Shown piece by piece: positions 36,085-47,014 of a DNA stretch of 64,000 nucleotides (positions are counted from its first letter, which is position 1; the number at the start of each line of letters is the position of its first letter). Below the pieces are notes generated by a model, which was given only the letters and a program-made list of their open reading frames with translations, made no database searches and was not told where the DNA came from. The position numbers and the translations under genes were made by a program. The DNA comes from Ciona intestinalis (Eukaryota > Chordata > Ascidiacea > Phlebobranchia > Cionidae): NCBI RefSeq assembly GCF_000224145.3, contig NC_020173.2, forward strand, positions 1,231,435 to 1,295,434. Direction: 5' to 3'.

Positions 36085-36356
36085 CCGTAACCCCTGGGTT
36101 AGACCAGAGGGTTAGACGTGGGCGCGGTAAGCACTAAGCACCATGCAAACTTAACGACAACTGCTCCAACCCAGTGGTCACTAATGGGTTGTCTAAATTA
36201 TCAGCCATACATAAACAATCCAACAAAAAATAATCACCTACAAAGTAACATAGGCTAGATGGTAACTCGTAAGCTGGCACGAGGTGTTAAACCCGTGTTA
36301 TAACGACTGTCGTTTTCCGCCCACGTGAGGATAAAGTAAGTTACATTCATTCATTC
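36085..36356 (+). mobile_element. tRNA-headed SINE
   Basis: Sense copy with a damaged head; the body is intact from CCCAGTGGTCACTAATGGGT through ACTCGTAAGCTGGCACGAGG to the ATTCATTCATTC tail. Confidence 0.87.
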
Positions 36357-36471
36357 ACTGTAATAATTCATTACAATCTGAACGCACAACCAGAGTTGTA
36401 TAAACACCTTCTATGTATTTCTATGGCTCTGCGCACAACCAGTTTCAAAAAAACGAAAACTGCCTCTGATA

Positions 36472-36533
36472 AATTCCCGCGGAATCGAACCGCTGTAGTA
36501 AAACAAATCCTAAAGTCTTACCCAACTGACCGT
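36472..36533 (-). pseudogene. tRNA-like relic
   Basis: Read on the minus strand, a D-arm-like GTCAGTTGGGTAAGAC is followed by a stem-loop with TTTGTTT (anticodon would be TGT) and a good T-arm GCGGTTCGATTCCGC. The 3' acceptor half GGAATTT has no complementary 5' half, so this is a tRNA pseudogene or a tRNA-derived repeat head rather than a working gene. Confidence 0.4.
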
Positions 36534-36797
36534 TTCTTGTTTCTGAAAGACTAAAGAACATACACCAATCGTTAACTCATTACCTTCCTATCAAAGTTGC
36601 AGTGTTTGTGCCCTTTTATTGGTGATTTGCTCTCTTTTTTAAAGAGTGAACACTTTTCAAAGTAAGTTTTAGCCAAGGGAAAGTCCCGAAGTAATTGTAG
36701 TTTTTTTTACAAAGTGAAATTGCGCGAAGGTAACTTTACATTACGATAATTTGTGTGAAGAAGACAGCCACTGTACCATAGATACACCCATATTAAT

Positions 36798-37559
36798 ATG
36801 AGCTTTCTAAAGACGATACAACAAAGTCTCTCCAGCCTTATTACCACTTTGACCAATCGTAAATCTACAACGCCAGCGGATCTACCTGAACAGGATTTCG
36901 AAAATTTTCTAACTTGGTTTCACTCAATCGAACCACAAAAAGGTAAAATTTATAATTCAATCTCACACTATTTGCATCTACTTTTGGCGGTGTTAGAATT
37001 TAAGCTTGTTTATTGTTTACATTATAGCCTTGTACTGGTATGGTGGACTTCCTGTCACACATTGTTAACGCGCACACTATTGTATTATATAGTGGGGTGG
37101 GGGAAGATGGGACACCTTTAGCACAAAATATATAAATACCCTGATCGTGTTTTAAACAATTAACAACAGTCTATGAAAGTCGGGAGGGCAAGGTTTTATA
37201 ATTCTTTGAATGTTCTTTGTTTGCTACCAAAATGTACGAGAAAGTAGAATGAAAAGGTGTCCCATCTTCCCCCATCCTACTATATTGCAAAACATAATAT
37301 TTTACCTCTATTTAGTATATTTATTAACCTTATATATTTCAGATGAGTTTTCTCTACCAAGTCAATGTCACTTGCCTGCAGACACTTCCAGCCATTCCAA
37401 AGCTTCAACTAAGGAATTCAACACAATTAATGGAAAAGTGACCACTTTGTTTGAAAGTCATGGCTTAATTGACCACTATGTGTATTTTGAACAAAAAGGT
37501 TTTGAAATATTATGCAAATTGTGTTTTCTTATCCATATGTATATATATTATATATATTA

Positions 37560-37597
<38 letters not shown>

Positions 37598-40500
37598 TTA
37601 GTGAATTTTTATTCAGTTTTGTAACATTAATTATTTAAAAAATTTTCCCATTATTAATTTTGTTTTCAATTTTTTTATATTATTTACCTTCGTTAAACTT
37701 GTCACATGTGTAAGACAAACAACACTGAAAAATTTTGTTTTGTTCAGATGTGAGGGGATTTGAAAGCACAAACTCACTTTCTGTTGGTGACTTTGTCCAA
37801 GCAGAAGTTGAAAGAGACAGCCAACACAGTGGTTGGAAGGCAACTTGTGTTAGTTTAGCAAACAAGGAATCAGAATGGAATGAAGGAAACGCAACTTTCA
37901 GGTCAGAATGTAGTTTTAATGAAAATTCCTTTTTCGGTGGTTTTGTCAAAAAAGTTAGTTTCAATTTTTTAACGACAGGAATAAATTTAAGTATCTTTCC
38001 TTTATTTTTTGTTTCATACTCTAATGTATATACAAGTGTTTAAGTGTATCATTAGGATCATAGATCAAGATGTAGTCATTGTTTGGTTTTTCAATTTATT
38101 ATATGTGTTTTTGGTGCCAAAATTGGAATTGTGCATTTTTTCCACTGACTGACAGTTTATTTCACCGCAGAATACACACAATGCACGAGGATAGAGGGTC
38201 CATCATTGGTGTCATTACAAATCTTACTTATGATAAAGAAAGCAACAGCTTCACTGGTTGCATTGAAAGAGATGTAAAATTCAACAATGAGAATCTTTCA
38301 CCCAAGTAAAAGGAACAATTTTTATTTGTTGAATTTTCTTGAGTATTTCGCACATTATGTTACCGCTACTCTAAAAAAGCTTCAAGTAATGTTAAATTGT
38401 GTATACCTTATGTATCCTTGCAATAATAAGTTCAATAAAACTGGTTATAACAGCGTTTTAACACTAATGTTCTGTCGTAAGCAGACATGAAGGATATCTG
38501 TTTAATATAATTCATGCCGCTTAGGAGTTACTGCATATGTAAATATGTCAATGCATTATTTTATTGTAAAGGTGATCATTTAAACACTGCATAAATAACC
38601 ACTTGTTTAAAACAATTACCATTAAGTATCTTGCCTAAAAACACAATCACCCACAATGGTAGCAGGCTCAACCCTCAAACTTATTATCTGAAACAGTGCG
38701 CTAATCACTGTGCTGTGGCATTGGATATTTCTTTGCATCATTAGTTAAATTGTTCCCATTCATCTATAAATATACTCAATTATATTCTGTATGGGTGAGG
38801 TTCTTGAAGAGTCGAGGACCTGAGATTAAGGCCAGATTTGGTCCATTACCCAAACACCCTTGTTCTTCCGAAATTGATGTGCTCACGATATCTATAAATA
38901 TATATAAAAAAATTGATTAATATTATGGTATCACAGTTACATACCATGGCGTGGCGACTGGGTCCATGCAGAAGTCAGTGAGGGTAGCGTGGCAAACAAC
39001 ATACGACCTTTAAGAAGCAAACAGATGACAGGATCTGTGACTAGAGGGCCTAACAGAGACAGAAATGACACAACAGGTAAAATCTTTGAATTATACTAAT
39101 AAACCATAGCTTTTTTTCTAGCTTGAATGTGTTTATTAATGAATGTAAATGTAACTTACTTTCTATCCCCGTGTGGCCAGAAAAATTAGTTTGCGTCGTA
39201 GTTTAGCCTCATATTTTCCATGTTTTTCTTGGCCAGGTAGACTGTTTCTTACGAAATAGTACGGATTCATTTCATCATAATAGCAATTGTTTTGCCTGGC
39301 AATTAATTTCGACATAATAACAATTCACACGGCGATTATTTGCGTCATAATAGGGATTGACACATCTCATTTAGCATGTGTAAGAGGTTTAAAAGCACGC
39401 CTAAATGTTTGCTTTTTTAACTTTTACGTGCGTCGTATTTTAGCTTTTTGAACACCACTGTAATAACACTTTATTTTAGAAATTTTCGCGCCCCCCTTTC
39501 GAGTGTAACACGCCCCCCTAGGGGGGCGCACACCCCAGTTTAAAAACCACTGTTCTAGAATGTGAATCCTTTACTTTATGATATCACGGAATCATCACAG
39601 AAACATATACCTACTGAGTTATGCTCAGTAAATACCAGTGCCAATGATGTTTTCAATAAACCTTAATTTTTTTAGCATTTTAAGTTTATTCCATTTTTTT
39701 TGTTAAAGGTGTAGTGAATGGAGAAATATGCTTTGAGGTTTATTCTTGTCAAAATCAATTTTATCCAAGAAGATTAGATCAAGTATCTGTTGTGGCCATT
39801 GAAAGCATGCAAGGTGAGTAGATTAAACATTTCTAGTTTTTAGTTAAAAAATTATCAATTTTCAATTAAATTAAAAATTTCCAATTTTCAGTTAAAAAAT
39901 TACCAAATTTCAATTAAATTAAAAAATTCAGTTTTTAATTTAAAAAAAGTAAAACTGAATATTGTTTGTTAAACATCTAGTTGTGGCCCTGTAAGAATAT
40001 ATAATAGATTTACAAAATTGAAATTAGGCTTTCTGGGGAATTTTGCAGAAAACAGATTTATCTTATGGGCTAGGGCTTTATTTCTTGCTAATATGTTGTC
40101 ACCTTCTGTTCTTTATTAATAAAAAATCAAGTTTAACTTAAAAAATCAAGTTTAAAATCAAGTTTAAAAACGGACTAACAGGAAACTCATCAAATACCGC
40201 CTGGTGGCGCTATAGCAAGAAAAATAATTGGGGTCTGACGTAATATCATAACATTTTCCTTACTTATATTTACATTTTTTCATGCTCCACAACAAGGTAC
40301 TGTGCAAGTAACTTTTGTTGGTGATTGTTTTTCTGTATGGCTGACATTTATACAACCGACAGGTGACAACAAGAGACAAAGTAAAGTAATTTTATATTTA
40401 TATTTAATATTTCATTTTTAATGGTTTTAATGTTTTATATTTTCAAGGCAAATACTCATGGAGAGCAACTGAGGTTAATTTGATCAAAAGATCTGATAGA

Positions 40501-43500
40501 AGAGGAGGTGGGGATGCGGGACATGCGAGGGGAGGGTGGGTTCTTCGTGGACATCGACCAGTAGAGTGAGTGTTTCAGTCTTGTTTTTTTTTCAAGTCAA
40601 TTTTTTTAAACATTTTTTCTAAAAAAAGAGTCTATTTTACCAACATACAATATAAATATATATACGTATATTTTATACTGTGTTATAAAAGTAAATTATT
40701 GTTAGTTTTTACCTGAAGCCTTTATTCTACATTGCATTTACATTGCATTTAAAAAAGATGAAAATTTCATTTAAATTTTTATAAAAAACAGTGCACCCCA
40801 TTTAGTAAAGAAACAAGTGTTTTATTTTACAGTGATGACCGCCCTGCAAGTCTGCCGTCATTTCTGCCATCGTTTGCGATACCAGACACACTAAGGACTG
40901 CTGTCAATCAAGGTGGTGACATTCTGTCCACCAATCCAACACTGAAGCAACCGCTGTCATGTGATAATTATGCAGGTACCATATTCTGTTAGGTCAATTT
41001 TAAGAGGGTACAGACAGTTTTAAAAAAAATTAATTATGCTGATCAACTGGATCTGGCTTTTTTTTTTTTTTTTAAACTGTGCCCATCTACGAGTTCGCGC
41101 CTGCCTGTAACCCAGAGGTTATGAGTTCAAGGCTCGATGCTGCTACCATTGTGGGCGTATGTGTCCTTGGGCAAGACACTTAACGGCAATTGCTCCAACC
41201 AGGTGGTCACCCAGATGGGTTGTCCAAATTATCAGCCATACATAAAAAATTAGAAAAAATATTCACCTACAAAGTAAAATACATGGTAACTCGTAAGCTG
41301 GCACGAGGTAAAAAAACCATGTGATAACGACTGTTGTTTCCCGGCCACGTGAGGATAAAGTAAGTTGCCTTCATTCTTTCCTTCACATATCTAACTACGT
41401 AGGTGAATATTTTCACTTTTTATATTTTCTTTTTATATATAAATCCAAAAGGGAACGATGGGTTGAAATGGCAGATAACTGTCTTGCCGTCATACACCCA
41501 TAATGGTAGTAGCAATAACCTTTGAAGTTGTATTCTATCAGCTTGTAAATGTTTAGTAGGTTGCAAGCAAATTCATAAAATCTGTTTATTTGTTCTTAAA
41601 AATTGAGAACCAGTTCTAACCCACATTATTTTATATTAGAGAGATTTTCGTGCCTTCTTCACTTGGAAGAACTATCTGCCGAAAAAGAGATTCAATCTTT
41701 TCAGTTGACCAATATATCCTTATCACGCAAAGGAGAATTCTTAACACTTAATGTACCGGGAATTTTGGATGGGAAACCAAGTCTACATATAGGTTTTATA
41801 CTAGGGTGGGAGAAGATGGGACCTTTTCATTTTTTTTCTCATTTCATTTCGTAATAAACAAAGAAAATTAAAAAAATTATAAAATCGTACTCTCACGACT
41901 TCCATAGACCATTGTTAAGTAATTAAACACAACCAAGATATTTTGATAATATGTGCTAAAGGTGTCCCATCTTTCCCCGCAGTACTATATACCAATTCTA
42001 AATATTAGTTAAAATTATTTTTGCTACACAGTTTTGTTTTGAATAGATTATATTGTATTTCGTAATTTGCAAGTGTGTGCTTGAGGTGTATAAAGTTACC
42101 ACAATACCAAATGTTGTCACTTTTTTAAACTGGTAATATAAGTGAATGTAAATTCATAGGTAAAATAAGTTGTTCTGGAAAGTGGTGAGGTGACAATAGA
42201 TTCTCTTTTTCATTAAAAATTATTTTTTTTTGTATTGCCTATATAAAAGTGTTTTGGCATAAATTAGTTATGTAAAATTTTCTTTGAATTAAATCTATGA
42301 TACAGGTGACATTGTGATTCTACGTGATCCCGTGAATCCTACATCTCATCCCGAGCATCACGGTTTCATCCATCATATTATGAGCGACACAGAAGACCTT
42401 CTGCTCAAGTTTCATGACCGCCTTCATTCAAACTTTGACGAAGAGGACAAATATGTCGCCTCATTTACATATAGTAGGACACCATATAGAAGAGCTCATC
42501 TGGCAGTCAAGGTAATGTGTAATATTTGTCCGGCTCCGTAGCACAGTTGGTTAGAACGCATGTCTCTGACTCTAACCAAGAGGTAATGGGTTCAGGGCAC
42601 TTCGCTGCTACTATTGTAGGTGTATGTGTCCTTGGGCAAGACACTTAACGGCAATTGCTCCAACCCAGTGATCACTAATGGGTTGTCCAAATTATCAGTC
42701 ACAAATAAAAAATAAAGAAAAAGTCCCCCAAAAATAATTACCCACAAAGTAACATACTTGGTAACTCGTAAGCTGACCTTGGGTGTATAAAACAATACAC
42801 CCATTTTTAATGACTGTCGTTATTCTGCCACGTGAGGATAAATTAAGTTGCATTCATTCATTCAATATATGGGTTAACAGCCCAATAATGACCAATATTC
42901 AAAAACCTGCTACACCTTACAGTTTAAAGTANNNNNNNNNNNNNNNNNNNNNNNNNNNNNNNNNNNNNNNNNNNNNNNNNNCACCCTTATGAAGCAATGA
43001 GAGCCACAGCTCGATACAGAATAGTTCTCACAACTTGCTGTAATGCTGGAAACTTCTACACACTGCAGTTGAAATCGGATCATTTTAGCCATGTGTTCGT
43101 GGATGAGTCAGGACAAGCCAACGAACCAGAATGTTTGGTGCCAATAGGTCTGGCCGCTAAAGGACAGGTAGGAATTGTGTGTGTTGGTTTGTTTGTATGT
43201 TAAGTTAGGTTTCATTCCATACAAGTCCGGCGCCGTGGCAAAGTGGTTAGCGCACCTGCCTGTAACCCAGAGGTAATGGGTTCAAGGCTCGTCGCTGCTA
43301 CCAATGTAGGCGTATGTGTCATGGGGCAAGACACCTAACGGCAATTGCTCCAGCCTAGTGGTCACTAATGGATTGTCGAAATCACACAAGGATAAAATAT
43401 GTTACATTCATATACAGTTAGTACAGCTATTTGATGTTTTGTCTGTATGTGTTATGTAGCAATATAACAATTTGTATGCCACATGTAGCATGTATGTGCT

Positions 43501-46500
43501 ACAATGATTTTATTGTATTTTATGTGTATGTAACGATAAATAATATGTTCAAATTTTGTTTAAAATTAAATTAATGAAATGACTTATAAAGCGACTGTCG
43601 CTTTAAAGTTAATTCCCGTCTATTTGCTTTAAATACTATTCAGAACTTCTTTACTGTTACAGAAGAAACAAAACAAAGGGTTTAATTTATCATATTAAAA
43701 TTTACATCAATAGATTGTATTGACGGGTGACCCCCAACAACTGGGTGCTGTGCTTAAGTCTTCATATGCACAGCATTATGGCTTGGGTATTTCACTTCTT
43801 GAAAGATTAATGCAACTGAAAGAATACACAAGAGATAATGATACACATGAGGAAGGATATAACCCGCTTTTGGTATTTTGCATATATTTAAATTTGAGAT
43901 TAATGTGTTTCAATGTAATGTGTTTTATTTTATGTGGTGAAGTACTGCAGTGTGGCACACCATGGGACTTAAGATTTAGGCCAGAGTTGGCCTGTTATCT
44001 CAACACCCAATGTGATACTGCATAAACCTCATCAGATGTTGAAGCCTACTGCTATTCTGTGTAAAAAATCCCAATAACCCCCACTGTTCCAACGACAGTC
44101 AAACTGTCAAGTAAACTAAAGATTCCTCTTTTTTAAAAAAAGAACCGTGCTAATATTTTACAATGTGACATAAAAAGTTATTATAGTAAGAAGTTTTAAT
44201 TTCCACTTTTGCATTGAATGAATGAATGTAACTTACTTTATCCTCGCATGGCCGGAAAACGAACAGTCGTTATAACACGGGTTTAACACCAGCTTTTGAG
44301 TTACCATGCTATTTTTAGGTGACAAAACTTGTAAACAATTATCGTTCTCACCCCGCACTTTTAACCCTGCCATCGAAACTATTCTACCATGATGAACTGA
44401 AGGTATTCTTGTGAATTATCTATGAAATATATATTGATAAAAAACAATTAAATAGTGGATTGGGTAAGATGGTCCATGGTTTATTCACTTGTATCGCCCA
44501 TTTGGTAGCAAATAAAGAATATTTACAAAATTATGTAACCTTATCATGACTCTAAAAGAGCTTGGTAATTGTTAAAAACATGATTAGGAAATATGGGATA
44601 TTAATATTCCAACAGTAGGCCTATTATTTCAAAAAAAAAAAATAATAAAAAACAAATAAAAAATTAGCCAATATATATATTTTTTTTTTGCCAATAATTT
44701 TCACAGCATTACTCATTAGGCATGTGCAGATCCTGAGGTTCGCGAAAGCTTGTGTGTTTGGAAGCAATTACCAAACAAAACATTTCCAATGTTGTTTCAT
44801 GGAGTTGTGGTAAGTTAGAGTTATGCAGGGAATCTTTTATCAAAAGTATCAAAGCATTTGGTATTTTTGAGCATGTTGTATATTATAATAATGTTGAAAC
44901 ATGCTTTTTACTTATACACTCTTTTGTAAAATGTTTGAATATTTTCCTATGATATTTAGTAGTAATGGACAAACTAAGCCCTGATTCCCAGTCTATTTTA
45001 TCTGTATCATTGTAAATGCTTACCCTTATAGATATAGTTCTTTTTAACTTTTAAAATGCAGAGAGGCATAGAAACGTAAACTTACATTTCTGTGAAACAA
45101 ATCTAACTTACTGGTTTATAATGTTTACTAATTAATGCAGTGTAGAAAATTCTATAGTGGGCCCGTCCACCTTGGGTTTGATACCTATGAATGAATAAAT
45201 GAATGAATTTTACTTACTTTATCCTCGCCTGGCTGGAAAACGACAGTCGTTAGACTCGTTGTAACACGACTGCTCGTGCCAGCTTGCGAATTACCATGTA
45301 TGTTACTTTGTGGATGATTTTTTTTCTTTTTTTATGTATGGGCTTATTGAACGAAATTACATTTATTCCAGGGTACACAGCTCAGAGAAGAGAGAACTCC
45401 TTCATGGTTTAACCCATCTGAGATAGTTCAGTTGACAAGGTATGTCAAACTGCTAACTGCTGAGACAAATATGGTGGGTGCTGCATCTGATATTGGTGTG
45501 ATTACTCCATATAAGAAACAAGTGGAGAAGATACGACTCATGTTTAAAGCATTAAGTGTTGAAGGTGTCAAAGTAAGCTTCTCCTTTAACATTATTTTGA
45601 TGTTGCCTACTGCTGACTACTGCGTTTTTATTATACTGTTGTTAATTCTCTACACCCTCTGATAACCTTTTTTTAAAAAAAAAGATTTTAAACTAAAAAA
45701 ATGTAAATTTTTTTAAACAAATTTTAAACTAGTCCACTTTTAAAAATCACTATACAAGTTATATACCACCCACCCTCCCAAGTGGTCCCTATTCTTTTCT
45801 AAAATAGCTACCAACAAAGTTACATAAATGATAACTCGTAAACGGGAAAGAGGTGTATAAAACAGACAGCCACCTTACAACGACTTTTATTTTCCGACCA
45901 CATCAAGATAAACAAGTTGCATATATATGTATTGTTTTCCATAATTTACTCACTACAAAATATAAATAAATGAATGTAAAATACCAAATACATATAACAA
46001 CATATATACAAGAAATGTTCAAACCAATAAATCAGTTATAACCAGTTCAATCCAACCATACACACTATAGGTTGGTTCTGTTGAGGAGTTCCAGGGCCAA
46101 GAGAGAAAAATCATCATAATATCAACTGTGAGGTCACAAACAGAAACAGCCAATGAGGATTTCTCACTCAGTGAGCATGACTGCCTGCCCACACTACTTG
46201 GTTTTGTTTCAAACGCAAAGAGATTTAACGTCGCAATAACTCGTGCTCAAGCTCTATTGATAGTAATTGGAAATCCATTTTACCTTGCAAAGGTGATCAT
46301 ATTATTAATTACATAGTAACATACATGGTAACTCGTAAGCTGGCATGAGGTGTATGAATACCTGTGCTACTAAGTAACTTGCATTCATTAATTTATTTAT
46401 TCATTAATAGGAACTTAGTTTAGGTTACAAAAGCATTAATTAAATTAGTGTTTTCAAGCTTTTTAGAACAAATTTATTGGGCAAGTTATAAAAAAAACTG

Positions 46501-46747
46501 TTTAGTCTTTTACTGAAACCTGTTCAGATTTAAGTGGAAAATAGGCTGAAATACATTTTACCAGTCTTTTTATAATTGATATATTTCCAAATTACATTGT
46601 ACCGGTCCTTGTTATGTAATATCTCGAACTAATTTTAATACAAACTTTGTTCTATAGGATCAATACTGGAGATCCCTGCTTAGATTGTGTGTCAACAATG
46701 AAAGTTACGTTGGATGCGACATCACTAAACTATCGCTGCTACGCTGA
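36798..46747 (+). CDS. MOV10L1: MOV10L1-type RNA helicase (piRNA pathway), incomplete because of gap
   Basis: SF1 helicase of the Upf1-like group; MOV10L1/Armitage feeds piRNA precursors into processing in germ cells. Exons: 36798-36942, 37343-37498, 37748-37901, 38171-38305, 38937-39076, 39709-39813, 40448-40565, 40833-40975, 41640-41792, 42306-42511, start of one at 42923 (gap), end of one at 42982-43167, 43714-43872, 44319-44402, 44720-44809, 45372-45572, 46071-46292, 46658-46747; visible phases agree. Helicase motifs: [67 protein letters not shown]. Motif I (GPPGTGKT) is absent only because its exons fall in the 50-N gap. [13 protein letters not shown] and [10 protein letters not shown] favour MOV10L1 over MOV10. 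Nearly every intron has a SINE. SUPV3L1 starts 268 bp after the stop. Confidence 0.92.
37087..37286 (+). mobile_element. palindromic MITE copy
   Basis: Complete copy in MOV10L1 intron 1 with long matching ends (AAGATGGGACACC against GGTGTCCCATCTT); nearly identical to the copy at 26235-26422. Confidence 0.9.
37541..37594. repeat. TA microsatellite in MOV10L1 intron 2
   Basis: About 25 TA dinucleotides, slightly interrupted. Confidence 0.9.
38630..38722 (-). mobile_element. tRNA-headed SINE, 5' part
   Basis: Antisense fragment in MOV10L1 intron 4: CACCCACAATGGTAGCAG and the tRNA-like head near GCGCTAATCACTGTGC. Confidence 0.7.
38783..38880. repeat. unnamed dispersed repeat
   Basis: TATATTCTGTATGGGTG, then AGATTTGGTCCATTACCCAA. 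Related sequences occur at about 7509-7620, 10470-10560 and 43940-44020, always in introns. Family unknown. Confidence 0.5.
39135..39188 (-). mobile_element. tRNA-headed SINE, 3' tip
   Basis: Short antisense fragment in MOV10L1 intron 5: GTAACTTACTTTCTATCCCC. Confidence 0.6.
39463..39556. mobile_element. hAT-type terminal fragment
   Basis: On the minus strand it reads CAGTGGTTTTTAAACTGGGG followed by a G/C palindrome around CCCCCCTAGGGGGG, the style of hAT superfamily ends. The partner end was not identified; similar GCGCCCCCCTT words occur near 30525 and 34215. Confidence 0.5.
40297..40362 (+). other. possible optional MOV10L1 exon (66 nt)
   Basis: Between exons 6 and 7, a 66-nt block bounded by AACAAG and GTGACA is phase-1 on both sides and fully open (contains [20 protein letters not shown]). 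Including it would add 22 residues in frame. The acceptor is weak, so I left it out of the main model. Confidence 0.35.
41085..41376 (+). mobile_element. tRNA-headed SINE, near full length
   Basis: Sense copy in MOV10L1 intron 8 with GTTCAAGGCTCGATGCTGCT, GGGCAAGACACTTAACGGCA and the full 3' domain. Confidence 0.88.
41799..41991 (-). mobile_element. palindromic MITE copy
   Basis: In MOV10L1 intron 9, beginning only about 7 bases after the donor GT at 41793. Ends CATCTTTCCCCGCAGTACTA. Confidence 0.85.
42528..42866 (+). mobile_element. tRNA-headed SINE, full length
   Basis: Best-preserved tRNA-like head (GTAGCACAGTTGGTTAGAAC, then GGTAATGGGTTCAGGGC) in MOV10L1 intron 10, with complete body and ATTCATTCATTC tail. 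Confidence 0.9.
42932..42981. other. assembly gap (50 N)
   Basis: Fifty Ns, a conventional unknown-size gap. It interrupts a MOV10L1 exon on each side (coding begins at 42923 and resumes at 42982) and must hide several hundred coding bases including helicase motif I. Confidence 0.97.
43226..43416 (+). mobile_element. tRNA-headed SINE with internal deletion
   Basis: Head and 5' body intact (GGCGCCGTGGCAAAGTGGTT, GGTTCAAGGCTCGTCGCTGC); the middle is deleted, then a short piece of the 3' end. Confidence 0.85.
44214..44317 (-). mobile_element. tRNA-headed SINE abutting a MOV10L1 acceptor
   Basis: Antisense 3' segment whose homology runs up to GAGTTACCATGCTATTTTTA, ending right at the AG (44317-44318) of the exon at 44319. 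The repeat supplies most of the acceptor region. Confidence 0.8.
44453..44625 (-). mobile_element. degenerate palindromic MITE copy
   Basis: Old copy: GTGGATTGGGTAAGATGGTC, CCATTTGGTAGCAAATAAAG, ATGACTCTAAAAGAGC; right end eroded. Confidence 0.6.
45100..45190. repeat. unnamed dispersed repeat
   Basis: Shares an ordered set of words (AATGTTTACT, ATTAAT, GTGGGCC) with 48575-48690, in the same orientation. Family unknown; not related to the SINE or MITE. Confidence 0.5.
45186..45347 (-). mobile_element. tRNA-headed SINE, 3' part
   Basis: Antisense copy in a MOV10L1 intron, with a GAATGAAT-type tail at its left end and a small internal duplication in the GTCGTTA block. Confidence 0.83.
45806..45922 (+). 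mobile_element. degenerate tRNA-headed SINE, 3' part
   Basis: Sense fragment: ACAAAGTTACATAAATGATA, ACTCGTAAACGGGAAAGAGG. Confidence 0.7.
46310..46410 (+). mobile_element. tRNA-headed SINE, 3' part
   Basis: Sense fragment in the last MOV10L1 intron, about 18 bases after the donor: GGTAACTCGTAAGCTGGCAT and an ATTCATTAAT tail. Confidence 0.78.
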
Positions 46748-46956
46748 AGCCATAATACATGAAAAAAACATTTTATTTATTTTCATATTTTCGTTTCATA
46801 ATACACACTGTTGGTGCTTTTTGTTACATACCATGCCAAAACACTGTAATACCACAGCATTTCGTTCTTACAGCATTTCTGTAATATTTTACTATTTTGT
46901 TATGCTTTTAAGTATTCCATCAATTTTTTTCCATGGTGTTTAAAAAAAATTATCTT

Positions 46957-46979
46957 TCTTTTTTTTTTCTTTCTACAGT
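46957..46979 (+). promoter_or_regulatory. pyrimidine tract and AG before SUPV3L1 (candidate SL acceptor)
   Basis: An uninterrupted run of T and C ends in TTTCTACAG at 46979, 36 bases before the SUPV3L1 ATG. No AATAAA or ATTAAA occurs between the MOV10L1 stop (46747) and this site. This fits an operon junction processed by trans-splicing. Confidence 0.55.
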
Positions 46980-47014
46980 AGGATAGCCTGTCTAACAAAC
47001 ATGCTCATATTGTA

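Larger units (their letters stand above)
35490..36797. other. intergenic CCDC149 / MOV10L1 divergent region
   Basis: Separates two divergent genes and holds a SINE (36085-36356) and a tRNA-like relic (36472-36533). No protein gene is seen. Confidence 0.5.
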
